From assembly GCF_007795095.1 (NCBI RefSeq), contig NZ_CP042218.1, positions 1,054,001 to 1,118,000 on the forward strand: DNA of 64,000 nucleotides, written 5' to 3'. Shown piece by piece: positions 29,064 through 40,166 of the stretch. The position numbers and the translations under genes were made by a program. The notes beneath the pieces are model-generated. The model worked only from the letters and a program-made list of their open reading frames with translations. It did no database searches and was not told the origin of the DNA. Each line of letters starts with the position of its first letter. The stretch's first letter is position 1. This DNA is from Luteimonas granuli. GTDB lineage: Bacteria; Pseudomonadota; Gammaproteobacteria; Xanthomonadales; Xanthomonadaceae.

Positions 29064-30167
29064 ATGCCCGCCGCCCGCCCTCCAACGCTCGTGCTCGACG
29101 GCGAGCGCTTGCGCCTGTCGGGAAACTGGACCCTCGACCACGCCGGGGCAGTGTCCGCGGCGCTGTCCGGGGCGCCCGGCGGCGCCACCGGCGTGGATGC
29201 GGCCGGCATCGAACGCCTCGACAGCCTGGGCGTGCTGCAGCTGCTGCGCTTCGCCCGTCGCCGCGGCCTGGCCGACGACGCGCTGCGCTTCCGGGACGAA
29301 CACCTGGCCCTGGTCGCCGCGATCGAGGACGTGGCCGACGACCGGCCGAAGCGACGCCGCGAATACGGCATCGTCGCCGCCCTCGCCCGCCTCGGCATGG
29401 CCATGCACCACAACGGCCGCGAGGTGGCCGCCCTGGTGAGCTTCCTCGGCGAGAGCCTGGCCAAGCTCGGGCGCACCGTGCGCCAGCCGCGGCGGCTGCG
29501 CCTCACCTCCACCGTCCACCACATGGAGCAGGTGGGCCTGGACGCGATGCCGCTGGTGGCCCTGCTGTCGTTCATGGTCGGCGCGGTCATCGCCTACCTC
29601 GGTGCCACCATCCTCGCCGACTTCGGCGCCACGATCTTCGTGGTCGAACTGGTGGGCGTCGCCTTCCTGCGCGAGTTCGGGGTGCTCCTCACCGCGATCC
29701 TGCTCGCCGGCCGCACCGCCAGCGCGTTCACCGCGCAGATCGGGATCATGGTGTCGCGCGAGGAGGTCGATGCCATCCGCGCGCTGGGACTGGACCCCAT
29801 CGACCTGCTGGTGATCCCGCGGCTGCTGGCGCTGCTGGTGATGCTGCCGCTGCTGACCTTCATCGCCATGATCGCCGGCCTGGCGGGCGGCATGGCGGTG
29901 GCGGCGTTCGAGGTCGGCATCCCGCCGCAGGCCTTCGTGGTACGCCTGCAGGACACCGTCGAGCTGCGGCACTTCCTCGTGGGCATCGCCAAGGCGCCGG
30001 TGTTCGCGGTGGTGATCGGCCTGATCGGCTGCCTCGAGGGCCTGCAGGTGCAGGGCACGGCGCAGTCGCTGGGCGAGCGCACCACGTCGAGCGTGGTGCA
30101 GGCCATCTCGCTGGTGATCCTGCTCGACGCCTTCGCCGCGATCTGGTTCATGCAGGTGGGCTGGTGA
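29064..30167 (+). CDS. mlaE: MCE/Mla lipid transporter permease with N-terminal STAS-like domain (MlaE)
   Basis: 367 aa inner-membrane permease of an ABC phospholipid transport system keeping outer-membrane lipid asymmetry. The first 90 or so residues (LVLDGERLRLSGNWTLDHAGAVSAAL, then VDAAGIERLDSLGVLQLLRFARRRG) look like a STAS domain, the job done by separate MlaB in E. coli. The MlaE domain follows with VHHMEQVGLDAMPLVALLSF, VVELVGVAFLREFGVLLTAILLAGRTASAFTAQIGIM and EEVDAIRALGLDPIDLLVIPR. The stop overlaps the next start as GTGA. Confidence 0.93.
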   Translation: MPAARPPTLVLDGERLRLSGNWTLDHAGAVSAALSGAPGGATGVDAAGIERLDSLGVLQLLRFARRRGLADDALRFRDEHLALVAAIEDVADDRPKRRREYGIVAALARLGMAMHHNGREVAALVSFLGESLAKLGRTVRQPRRLRLTSTVHHMEQVGLDAMPLVALLSFMVGAVIAYLGATILADFGATIFVVELVGVAFLREFGVLLTAILLAGRTASAFTAQIGIMVSREEVDAIRALGLDPIDLLVIPRLLALLVMLPLLTFIAMIAGLAGGMAVAAFEVGIPPQAFVVRLQDTVELRHFLVGIAKAPVFAVVIGLIGCLEGLQVQGTAQSLGERTTSSVVQAISLVILLDAFAAIWFMQVGW

Positions 30168-30958
30168 GCGCCGGCGAGGCCGTCGTCCGCGTGCGCGGGC
30201 TGGTCAACCGCTTCGGCGCCCAGGTGGTGCACGACGGCCTCGACCTCGACGTGCGCAAGGGCGAGATCCTCGGCGTGGTCGGCGGCTCGGGCAGCGGCAA
30301 GTCGGTGCTGATGCGTTCGATCATCGGCCTGCGCACGCCCGACGCCGGCGAGATCGAGGTGCTCGGCGTCGATGCGCGCTCCGACGAGCCGGAGAACCGG
30401 CTGTACGTGGAACGCAATTCGGGCGTGCTCTTCCAGGATGGCGCGCTGTTCTCGTCGCTGACCGTGGGCGAGAACGTCGAGGTGCCGCTGAAGGAGCACC
30501 ATCCCGACCTGCCCGAAGACCTGCGCCGCGAGCTCGCCCTGCTCAAGGTCAAGCTCGCCGGACTGCCGGCCGACGCCTTCGACAAACTGCCCTCGCAGCT
30601 CTCAGGTGGCATGCGCAAGCGCGCAGGTCTTGCGCGCGCGCTGGCGCTGGACCCGCCGCTGCTGTTCCTCGACGAGCCCACCGCCGGCCTCGACCCGATC
30701 GGCGCCTCCGCCTTCGACGAGCTCATCCTCACCCTGCGCGAGGCGCTCGGGCTGACGGTGTTCATCATCACCCACGACCTGGACACCCTGTACGCTGTCT
30801 GCGACCGCATCGCGGTGATCGCCGACCGGCGGGTGGTGGCGACCGACACCGTCGAGCGGATCGAGCGGTTCGACCATCCCTGGGTGCAGGACTACTTCAA
30901 CGGCCCGCGCGGCCGCGCGGCAAGACAGGCGGGCCGACGCACCGCCGGGGAGCCCTGA
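30164..30958 (+). CDS. mlaF: MCE/Mla transporter ATP-binding protein (MlaF)
   Basis: 264 aa ABC ATPase powering the MlaE permease. Walker A is GGSGSGKS (about 38-45), the Q-loop region is GVLFQDGALFSSLTVGENVEVPLKEH, the signature is LSGGMRKRAGLARALALDPP and Walker B is LLFLDEPTAGLDP. An H-loop THDLDTLYAVCDRIAVI follows. The start is a GTG sharing GTGA with the mlaE stop. The phrase FSSLTVGENVEVPLKEH is typical of the MlaF/TTG2A branch. Confidence 0.94.
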   Translation: MSAGEAVVRVRGLVNRFGAQVVHDGLDLDVRKGEILGVVGGSGSGKSVLMRSIIGLRTPDAGEIEVLGVDARSDEPENRLYVERNSGVLFQDGALFSSLTVGENVEVPLKEHHPDLPEDLRRELALLKVKLAGLPADAFDKLPSQLSGGMRKRAGLARALALDPPLLFLDEPTAGLDPIGASAFDELILTLREALGLTVFIITHDLDTLYAVCDRIAVIADRRVVATDTVERIERFDHPWVQDYFNGPRGRAARQAGRRTAGEP

Positions 30959-30961
30959 GCG

Positions 30962-31884
30962 ATGGAAACCAAGGCCAACTACGTCCTCATCGGCGCCTTC
31001 ACCCTGGCGGTGGCGGTGGCCATGCTGCTGTTCGGCCTGTGGGCGGCGAAGTATTCCAGCGACCGCAACTGGCAGGCCTACCACGTGGTCTTCAACGAGC
31101 CGGTCACCGGCCTCACCGAAGGCGGCGCGGTGCAGTACAACGGCATCAGCGTGGGTTCGGTGGATTCGCTGTCGCTGGCGCCGCAGGATCCGCGCCGGGT
31201 GGTCGCGCGCATCCGCGTGCTCGCCGACGTTCCGGTCAAGGTCGACACCCGCGCCAAGCTGTCGATGACCGGCCTCACCGGCGCCACCTTCATCCAGCTC
31301 ACCGGTGGCAGCCCGGAAGCGCCGCGGCTGGCGGCACGCGATGGCGACGCCATCCCGGTGATCCTGACCGAGGCCTCGGCGCTGCAGAACATCTCCGACA
31401 CCGCCAACCGCCTGGTGGCGCGCCTGGACGAGGTGCTGAGCGATGAGAACGTGGCGCGCATCGCGAACACGCTCGAGCACGTCGAGACCATGACCGGCGC
31501 GGTGGCCGGGCAACGCGAGGACCTGGCATCGCTGATCACCAACACCCGCGTGGCCAGCGAGAAGCTGATCGAGGCCGTGGAAACGTCCAACCGCGCCATG
31601 ACCGGCATCGACCGCGAGCTGGTCCAGAAGCTGCCCGCCATGGTCGAACGCCTGGAATCCACGCTGGCGCGGATCGATTCCGCGGCCGGCAGCGCCGACG
31701 CGATCCTCGGCGAGAACCGCAACGCCATCAACAGCTTCGCCAACGACGGCCTGGCACAGCTGGCGCCGACGCTGGCCGAGCTGCGGGCGCTGGTCCGCGA
31801 CCTGCGCCGGATCAGCGACCGCTTCGATTCCAACCCCGCGCGCTACCTGCTGGGCCGCGACGCACCGAAGGAGTTCGAACCCGA

Positions 31885-31888
<4 letters not shown>
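30962..31888 (+). CDS. mlaD: MCE domain protein (MlaD-like)
   Basis: 308 aa periplasmic lipid-binding protein anchored by one N-terminal helix (YVLIGAFTLAVAVAMLLFGLW). The MCE domain follows with YHVVFNEPVTGLTEGGAVQYNGISVGSVDSL and KLSMTGLTGATFIQLTGG, then a long helical region to the C terminus that is longer than that of E. coli MlaD. The extended helix resembles PqiB/YebT-type or plant-type MCE proteins that span part of the periplasm. It starts three bases after mlaF and overlaps the following lipoprotein gene. Confidence 0.92.
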
Positions 31889-33685
<1,797 letters not shown>

Positions 33686-33711
33686 GCACGCTAGGCCAAA
33701 GCGAAGACACA

Positions 33712-33773
33712 AGCAGCTACAGCTGCGACCCGATCCGCCGACCTTCGCCGGTCGCAGCTGTAGCTGCTCCTAC
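33712..33773. repeat. remaining part of the REP-like repeat split by the IS
   Basis: AGCAGCTACAGCTGCGACC (33712-33730) pairs with GGTCGCAGCTGTAGCTGCT at 33750-33768. The missing first bases, GTAGGAG, lie at 32557-32563 on the other side of the IS. Confidence 0.85.
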
Positions 33774-33783
33774 CAGTGTCCGA

Positions 33784-33833
33784 GGGATGCGGGGTGGGGC
33801 GGGATGCGGGGTCGGGCGGGATGCGGGACAATC
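33784..33833 (+). repeat. short 17-bp tandem repeat before the ETF-QO gene
   Basis: Two units of GGGATGCGGGGTGGGGC type (33784-33800 and 33801-33817, one base different) and a partial third follow the REP remnant. They lie about 30 bases before the ETF-QO start, so they fall in its leader or promoter. No function is evident. Confidence 0.7.
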
Positions 33834-33860
33834 CATGCATCCGCCGCACGGACCCGCCGC

Positions 33861-35522
33861 ATGAACCAGCAAGCCGATCCCAGCGCCACCGTCGAGGTGC
33901 CCCAGCCCGAACGCGACGTCATGGAATACGACGTCGTCACCGTCGGCGCCGGCCCCGCCGGCCTGGCGTTCGCGATCCGGCTCAAGCAGATCGACCCGGA
34001 CATCTCGGTCTGCGTGATCGAGAAGTCCAGCACCATCGGCGCCCACATCCTGTCGGGCGCGGTGATCGAACCCGGTCCACTGGACGCACTGCTGCCCGGC
34101 TGGCGCGACAGCCCGCCGCCCGTCTGCGTGCCCGCGACCGAAGACGAACTCTGGTACCTGACGAAGGACGGCGGCCGGAAGTTCCCGGTCGTGCCGCCGG
34201 GCATGCGCAACCACGGCAACTTCATCGTCAGCCTGGGCGCGATGTGCGCCTGGCTGGCGCCGCAGGCCGAGGCGCTGGGGGTCGAGATCTACCCGGGCTT
34301 CGCCGCCGCGCAGACCCTGCACGCCGACGACGGCCGCGTCATCGGCGTGCGCATCGGCGACATGGGCATCGCCCGCGACGGCTCGCAGAAGCCGGGCTAC
34401 ACCGCGGGCATCGACATCCACGCGAAGGTCACCGTGCTTGCCGAGGGCGCGCGCGGGCATCTGACCAAGCGCCTGGTGAAACGCTTCGGCCTCGACGCCG
34501 GCAGCGACCCGCAGGCCTATTCGATCGGCATCAAGGAGCTCTGGCAGCTGCCCGCCGGCCGCGCCACGCCGGGGAAGATCGTGCACTCGCTGGGCTGGCC
34601 GGCGGACAGTGCGACCTACGGCGGCAGCTTCCTGTACCACCTGGAGGGCGACCAGGTCGCGCTGGGTTTCGTCAGCGGTCTCGACTACCGGGATCCGGAG
34701 TACAGGCCATGGGAGGCCTTCCAGCAGTGGAAGAACCATCCCACGGTGAAGCCGCTGCTCGAGGGCGGAAGCATCCTGTCGGCGGGCGCGCGCGCGATCG
34801 TCACCGGCGGCTGGCAGTCGCTGCCCAAGGTGGAGATGCCCGGCGCGCTGCTGATCGGGGACACCGCCGGGCTGCTCAACGTGCCCAAGATCAAGGGCAC
34901 GCACCAGGCCATCCGCAGCGGGATGCTGGCCGCGGAGCACCTGGCCGGCAGCGCACTGGAGCCCGAGGGCTTCGACGCGAAGCTGCGCGACTCCGACGCC
35001 ATGCGCGAGCTGCGCGCGGTGCGCAACATCAAGCCGGGCTTCAAGAAGGGGCTGTGGTTCGGCCTGGCCAACGCCGCGCTGGAGACCGCGCTGGGCGGGC
35101 ACACGCCGTGGACGCTCAAGGTGACGCCCGACTGGTCTTCGCTGCGCAAGCTGGGCGAGTACGAATCACCCGACCGCGGCTGGGGTCAGCGCGAACTCGC
35201 GCCGCGCGACCGCCTGGCCGGCGTCTACTTCGCCGCCACCGAGCATGACGAGGACCAGCCCGTGCACCTGCTGGTGCACGACACCACGGTCTGCGTGACC
35301 CGCTGCGCCGAGGAATACGGCAACCCCTGCACCCGCTTCTGCCCGGCCGGCGTCTACGAGATCGTCGACGATCCGGACGGCCCGGCGGGCACCGGCAAGC
35401 GCCTGCAGATCAACGCCGCCAACTGCGTGCACTGCAAGACCTGCGACATCAAGGATCCCTACGAGATCATCACCTGGGTGACGCCCGAGGGCGGTTCGGG
35501 GCCGAACTACCAGAACCTGTGA
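33861..35522 (+). CDS. electron transfer flavoprotein-ubiquinone oxidoreductase
   Basis: 553 aa membrane-associated flavoprotein that accepts electrons from reduced ETF and passes them to ubiquinone. It has the FAD-binding motif VVTVGAGPAGLAFAIRLKQ near the N terminus, GAHILSGAVIEPGPLDALLP, ATP/flavin region GDTAGLLNVPKIKGTHQAIRSGMLAAEHL, and the C-terminal 4Fe-4S domain with CTRFCPAGVYE and NCVHCKTCDIKDP. The start at 33861 gives MNQQADPSATVEVP before the Rossmann fold. Its partners, etfB and etfA, are at 41982-43679. The stop overlaps the next gene as GTGA. Confidence 0.95.
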   Translation: MNQQADPSATVEVPQPERDVMEYDVVTVGAGPAGLAFAIRLKQIDPDISVCVIEKSSTIGAHILSGAVIEPGPLDALLPGWRDSPPPVCVPATEDELWYLTKDGGRKFPVVPPGMRNHGNFIVSLGAMCAWLAPQAEALGVEIYPGFAAAQTLHADDGRVIGVRIGDMGIARDGSQKPGYTAGIDIHAKVTVLAEGARGHLTKRLVKRFGLDAGSDPQAYSIGIKELWQLPAGRATPGKIVHSLGWPADSATYGGSFLYHLEGDQVALGFVSGLDYRDPEYRPWEAFQQWKNHPTVKPLLEGGSILSAGARAIVTGGWQSLPKVEMPGALLIGDTAGLLNVPKIKGTHQAIRSGMLAAEHLAGSALEPEGFDAKLRDSDAMRELRAVRNIKPGFKKGLWFGLANAALETALGGHTPWTLKVTPDWSSLRKLGEYESPDRGWGQRELAPRDRLAGVYFAATEHDEDQPVHLLVHDTTVCVTRCAEEYGNPCTRFCPAGVYEIVDDPDGPAGTGKRLQINAANCVHCKTCDIKDPYEIITWVTPEGGSGPNYQNL

Positions 35523-37618
35523 GCACGCGCGCGCCGTCCTGGCCGGTGCGGGTCCATCGCGCGGCGTTCGCCGTCGCGCGCTGGGCCTTCCGCGCCCTGC
35601 CGATGACCGACGCCGTCCGCGACCGCGCCAGGCAGCGCGTCCTGTCGTCGGCGCCGTCACTGCTGCCGCCGCCGCCGACCGGGCAGTGGTCGACGGCGAT
35701 CCCCGAGTGGCGCCCGCGCGCGCAGGCCGGCGGCCGCGCGATCGGCCATCGCGTCCGCACCGGCGCGCCCGTGCCCGACCCCCTGCCCGCCCGGCTGGTG
35801 GCGTTCTACCTGCCGCAGTTCCATCCGATCCCCGAGAACGACGCCTGGTGGGGCAAGGGCTTCACCGAATGGCGCAACGTCGCGCGCGCACTGCCGCAGT
35901 TCGAGGGCCATGCGCAGCCGCGCCTGCCGGACGATCTCGGGTTCTACGACCTGCGCCTGCCGCAGACCCTGCAGGCCCAGGTCGAACTCGCGCGCGAGCA
36001 TGGCGTCTCCGCGTTCTGCACCTACTTCTACTGGTTCGGCGGCAGGACGCTGCTGGAGGCGCCGCTGCGCCAGTGGCTCGATCACCCGGCCATCGACTTC
36101 CCGATCTGCCTGTGCTGGGCCAACGAGAACTGGTCGCGCCGCTGGGACGGGCGCGAACAGGACATCCTGATCGGCCAGTCGCACAGCCCCGAGGACGATC
36201 TCGCGTTCATCGCACACGTGGCCGCGTACCTGCGCGATCCGCGCTACCTGCGCATCGACGGCCGGCCGGTGCTGCTGGTCTACCGGACCGGACTGCTGCC
36301 CGACCCTCCGGCCACCGCCGCGCGGTGGCGTGCCTGGTGCCGCGACCATGGCGTCGGCGAGATCCATCTCGCCTGCGTGCACGCGTTCGAACGCGACGAT
36401 CCGCGCGCCATCGGCTTCGACGCAGCGGTGGAGTTCCCCCCCAACCTGTCCTCGCCTCCGTCGCTGGCGGCGACGCAGCGCCTGCTGAACCCGGACTGGC
36501 GCGGCGAGGCCCCGGACTGGCGCGACCTGGCCCGAGAATGGGCGGGGCGCCCGATGCCGGCCTACCCCCTCCATCCCGCGGTCAACTGCGGCTGGGACAA
36601 CGAGCCGCGGCGGCCGGGTCGCGGGCGCAGCTACCTGCATGCGTCACCCCGCGGCTACCGCGACTGGCTGGCGGCGACGATCCGCGACCGCCTGCCGCGA
36701 GGGAAGGCGGGCGACCTGGTCTTCATCAACGCCTGGAACGAATGGGCCGAAGGCGCGGTGCTGGAGCCCGACAGCCGGCTCGGGCATGCGTGGCTGGAAG
36801 CCACGCGCGAGGCGCTTGCCGCCGCCTGCCCTGCGGAACCGGCCGAAGCCGGCGACGGGCCGGCCATCCGCAGCGCCATCGTCGTGCACGCCTGGTATCC
36901 GGAGGTCCTCGACGAGGTGCTCGACGCCTTGGGCGAGCACGCGAAGGCGCACCGTCTCCTGGTCACCCTGCCGGCCGACCGCCGCGCCGCCGTCGACACC
37001 CTGCTGCAGCGCCGGGGGCTGGCTGCCGAACTCGTCGAGGTCGAGAACCGCGGCCGCGACGTGCTGCCATTCCTGGACATGCTGGACCGCCTGGAGCCTG
37101 CGGTCGACGTCGTGCTGAAACTGCACACCAAACGCTCGACCCACCGCGACGACGGCGATCTGTGGCGGCGGGAACTGCTGCAGCGCCTGGCCACGCCGGC
37201 GAGGTTCGAGGGCGTGCTGCGTGCGTTCTCGAGCGATCCCCGGCTCGGGCTCGTCGCGCCGGAAGGCCACGTCCAGCCTGTCCGGGACTATCTCGGTGCC
37301 AACGCAGGTCACCTGGCCCATCTGGGCCGCCGGCTGGGCCTGCCGGCCGCGGACATCGCCGGCGCCCGGTTCGTCGCCGGCAGCATGTTCTGGGTCCGCG
37401 TCGCGGCCCTCCGGCCCCTGCTGGATGCACACCTGTCGCGGGACGAGTTCGAGCCCGAACGGGGACAGGACGACGGCACGCTGGCCCATGCGATCGAGCG
37501 CAGCTTCGTCGCCGTCGCCGAGGCCGCCGGCTACCGGCTCGACACCGCTGCCGCGTGTTGCGGGGAACCGGCACCGGATCCCCAGGGGATCCCATACCGG
37601 TTCGCACGGCCCGGTTGA
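35519..37618 (+). CDS. glycan enzyme: GH99-like (WbsX) domain fused to rhamnan synthesis F domain
   Basis: 699 aa protein starting at a GTG in a GTGA overlap with the ETF-QO gene. Residues about 90-420 form a WbsX/GH99-like domain (LVAFYLPQFHPIPENDAWWGKGFTEWRNV, CLCWANENWSRRWDG, VFINAWNEWAEGAVLEPD). Residues about 440-695 match the RgpF type (AIVVHAWYPEVLDEVLDAL, VENRGRDVLPFLDML, VVLKLHTKRSTH, FVAGSMFWVR). Proteins of both families are found in O-antigen and rhamnan synthesis clusters. Here it stands alone next to a respiratory gene. No signal peptide is evident; it is probably cytoplasmic. The substrate is unknown. Confidence 0.85.
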   Translation: MSTRAPSWPVRVHRAAFAVARWAFRALPMTDAVRDRARQRVLSSAPSLLPPPPTGQWSTAIPEWRPRAQAGGRAIGHRVRTGAPVPDPLPARLVAFYLPQFHPIPENDAWWGKGFTEWRNVARALPQFEGHAQPRLPDDLGFYDLRLPQTLQAQVELAREHGVSAFCTYFYWFGGRTLLEAPLRQWLDHPAIDFPICLCWANENWSRRWDGREQDILIGQSHSPEDDLAFIAHVAAYLRDPRYLRIDGRPVLLVYRTGLLPDPPATAARWRAWCRDHGVGEIHLACVHAFERDDPRAIGFDAAVEFPPNLSSPPSLAATQRLLNPDWRGEAPDWRDLAREWAGRPMPAYPLHPAVNCGWDNEPRRPGRGRSYLHASPRGYRDWLAATIRDRLPRGKAGDLVFINAWNEWAEGAVLEPDSRLGHAWLEATREALAAACPAEPAEAGDGPAIRSAIVVHAWYPEVLDEVLDALGEHAKAHRLLVTLPADRRAAVDTLLQRRGLAAELVEVENRGRDVLPFLDMLDRLEPAVDVVLKLHTKRSTHRDDGDLWRRELLQRLATPARFEGVLRAFSSDPRLGLVAPEGHVQPVRDYLGANAGHLAHLGRRLGLPAADIAGARFVAGSMFWVRVAALRPLLDAHLSRDEFEPERGQDDGTLAHAIERSFVAVAEAAGYRLDTAAACCGEPAPDPQGIPYRFARPG

Positions 37619-37676
37619 GGCGGGGGAGGCAGCCCCGCGTCCGGTCACGGACTCGGGGCCACTCAGCCACGGTCGA

Positions 37677-40061
37677 TCAGTCGACCACCCCCCAGTTGGC
37701 CGGATACCCGCCGAAGAACACCGAGTTGAAGGTGTTGCCGTTTCCGGTCCACATGAAGAGGTCGCGGGCCGCGCTGGTCCACACGACGTCCGCCATCGCG
37801 TCGCCGTTGTAGTCGCCGATCGCCGCCACCGTATAGCCCGGCCCCACGGGGGTGATCAGGGCCGCGCGCACCACGGTGGTGCCGTTCATGATGCGGTAGC
37901 TGAACTCGCGCGTGACCGGATTGTGGAACATGACGTCGGAACGCCCGTCGCCGTCGACGTCGCCCGCGCCCACCACCTGCCAGCCCGACGGATAGCTGCC
38001 GAAGTACACGGACTGGAAGGTGTTGCCGTTGCCGGTCCACATGAAGAGGTCCCGGGCCGCGCTGGTCCAGACGATGTCGACGAGTCCGTCGCCGTTGAAG
38101 TCGCCGGTCGCCGCCACCGTGTAGCCCGGCCCCACGGGAGTGATGAGGGCCGCGCGCACCACGATGGTGCCGCTCATGATGCGGTAGCTGAACTCGCGCG
38201 TGCCCGGATTGTGGAACAGCAGGTCCGCACGCCCATCGCCGTCGACGTCGCCCGCGCCCACCACCTGCCAGCCTGGCGGATAGGTGCCGAAAAACACGGA
38301 CTGGAAGGTGTTGCCATTGCCGGTCCACATGTAGAGATCGCGCGCCGCGCTGGTCCAGACGACGTCCTCGCGACCGTCACCGTTGAAGTCGCCGGTCGCC
38401 GCCACCGTATAGCCCGGGCCGACGTTGCCGATCAGGGCCGCCCGCACCACGGCGGTGCCGTTCATGATGCGGTAGCTGAACTCGCGCGTGACCGGGTTGT
38501 GGAACAGCACGTCCGAACGCCCGTCGCCGTCGACGTCGTTCTCCGCGGCACTGGTATCGCCGCCGGCGACGCTGTTCCGGAAGGCCGCGATCAACGGCGA
38601 GGTGTTGCGCAGGCTGCGCGCATTGTCGGCCTGGTTGACGATGCCGCAGGGGCGGCCTCCGCAGAAGGTCGACTCCGGATTGGAGAAGACGCGCCACGGG
38701 GTCTGTCCCTGGGTGCCGTAGGCCATGACGGTGTAGAAATTGCCGTTGGCCGCATCGGTCCTGAGGCCGAAGGAGTACGGGTAGCGCCCGTATTCGTTCG
38801 GATCGAGGACGCCGTCGGTGCCGCGCGCGCTCTCGATGTCGTGCTGCGAACCCAGGTTGTGGCCGAGCTCATGCACCAGGGTCTCGTCACGGCAGTAGTG
38901 GCCGTTGTCCGGGGCCTGCATGCCGTTGGAATCGCTGATCGCGGAGTAGCCGAAGCGCTCGTGGCCCGGCTGGATCTCGGTCTGCGCGCCACCGATCAGC
39001 CAGGCGATGCCGCAGCCTCCCTGATCGGCGTCGCGGAAGCGGCGGACGAGCGACACCAGGTCGGCGCCATAGGCCTCGCGCGCGTTCCGCAGCGGCTGGA
39101 GCGCGGCCGGAATCGGCACGGTGGTCTGGCCGTTGCTGCCGGTCAACTGCTCCAGCGCGGTCTCGTTGCTGCCGCTGTCGGGGTAGCTGACCTGCAGCGT
39201 GCCGACCAGGCGCAGGCTGACGTCCACGCCGCTGTTGGTGAAGGCCTGGTTGCCGACGGTGACCATGTGGTTGAGGCGGGTCTGCGCCTGCGAGGTGCCG
39301 CCCAGCATGCCGGCGAAGCCCGGCGTGTAGCCGAGCAGCACGTCGACGGTGGTGGTGGTCGCGGGCGGCTCCGCCGAGGCGGCGACGACCGACTTTCCGG
39401 CGCCCGCCATCCGCGGACCCTGCGGCTCCGGTAGCGGCGGCGGCACCCGGTAATCGGGTCCCACCAGGCCGGCGTTGATCCGCCGCTCCAGGGGCGAGAG
39501 CACGCCCTTCGCCGTGGTCGCCATCCACGTCTGGCCGGCGTTGGTGGTCAGCCTCAGCGCGTCGTCCTCGCCATAGGGCAGCACGCCGAACACCGCCTTC
39601 TCGCCGAAGGTCAGGATGCCGTCCATGCCGTGCTCGTCGCGCCCGATCCAGCTCCAGTCACCGCTGGGATGCTCGACGTGGCGCTCGTACGTCAGGTCGA
39701 TCCGGCGACCGTCCGGGCCGGTCACGTGCAGGGTGCCGGTGGCGATCGCGTCCAGCGCATGCGCTTCGCTCACCCGCACCGGATAGAAGGTGTGCGCGCC
39801 GCGGCGCTGGATCGTACGGACCGCGTCGTAGCCGACGAGGTCGCCGCGGTCGGCATAGCCGGCGATGGTGTCGTCGGCGGGACGCAAGCGCGGCGGCGCC
39901 GCGGTCGCGCGCTCGGCAGCCGCGTCGGCCGGGGCGAGGCCACTGGCGCCTTCAGACGCTCCGGTCGATGCAGTCGCCGATAATTGGGACTCGGGGGCGC
40001 AGGCGGCCAGAACGACCGAGCCCAGCGCGACCATGAGGAAGGTCGATAAGCTGGAAGACAT
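37677..40061 (-). CDS. lipoprotein zinc metalloprotease with FG-GAP/VCBS repeats
   Basis: 794 aa exported protein: signal with lipobox LAAC (Cys21), a propeptide-like region, then a zincin domain with HELGHNLGSQHD (about residue 395; HExxHxxGxxH) and the later Met-turn candidate TVMAYG. The C-terminal third has three tandem units of 96 residues (288 bp) with FG-GAP/VCBS sequences such as DVDGDGRSDVLFHNP and TGDFNGDGREDVVWTSAARDLYMW, likely calcium-binding blades. The protease domain is of the reprolysin/M12 type. It probably acts at the cell surface or after release. Confidence 0.87.
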   Translation of the reverse strand: MSSSLSTFLMVALGSVVLAACAPESQLSATASTGASEGASGLAPADAAAERATAAPPRLRPADDTIAGYADRGDLVGYDAVRTIQRRGAHTFYPVRVSEAHALDAIATGTLHVTGPDGRRIDLTYERHVEHPSGDWSWIGRDEHGMDGILTFGEKAVFGVLPYGEDDALRLTTNAGQTWMATTAKGVLSPLERRINAGLVGPDYRVPPPLPEPQGPRMAGAGKSVVAASAEPPATTTTVDVLLGYTPGFAGMLGGTSQAQTRLNHMVTVGNQAFTNSGVDVSLRLVGTLQVSYPDSGSNETALEQLTGSNGQTTVPIPAALQPLRNAREAYGADLVSLVRRFRDADQGGCGIAWLIGGAQTEIQPGHERFGYSAISDSNGMQAPDNGHYCRDETLVHELGHNLGSQHDIESARGTDGVLDPNEYGRYPYSFGLRTDAANGNFYTVMAYGTQGQTPWRVFSNPESTFCGGRPCGIVNQADNARSLRNTSPLIAAFRNSVAGGDTSAAENDVDGDGRSDVLFHNPVTREFSYRIMNGTAVVRAALIGNVGPGYTVAATGDFNGDGREDVVWTSAARDLYMWTGNGNTFQSVFFGTYPPGWQVVGAGDVDGDGRADLLFHNPGTREFSYRIMSGTIVVRAALITPVGPGYTVAATGDFNGDGLVDIVWTSAARDLFMWTGNGNTFQSVYFGSYPSGWQVVGAGDVDGDGRSDVMFHNPVTREFSYRIMNGTTVVRAALITPVGPGYTVAAIGDYNGDAMADVVWTSAARDLFMWTGNGNTFNSVFFGGYPANWGVVD

Positions 40062-40166
40062 GGGGGCGGCACTCTCGGGAACAGGGAAACCCGAGACTAC
40101 CCCCGCGTAGATTCAAAGACGGTGAGCACTTGCTGACTGGCGTCCAGGCTGCGTCGCCCGGCCCAT

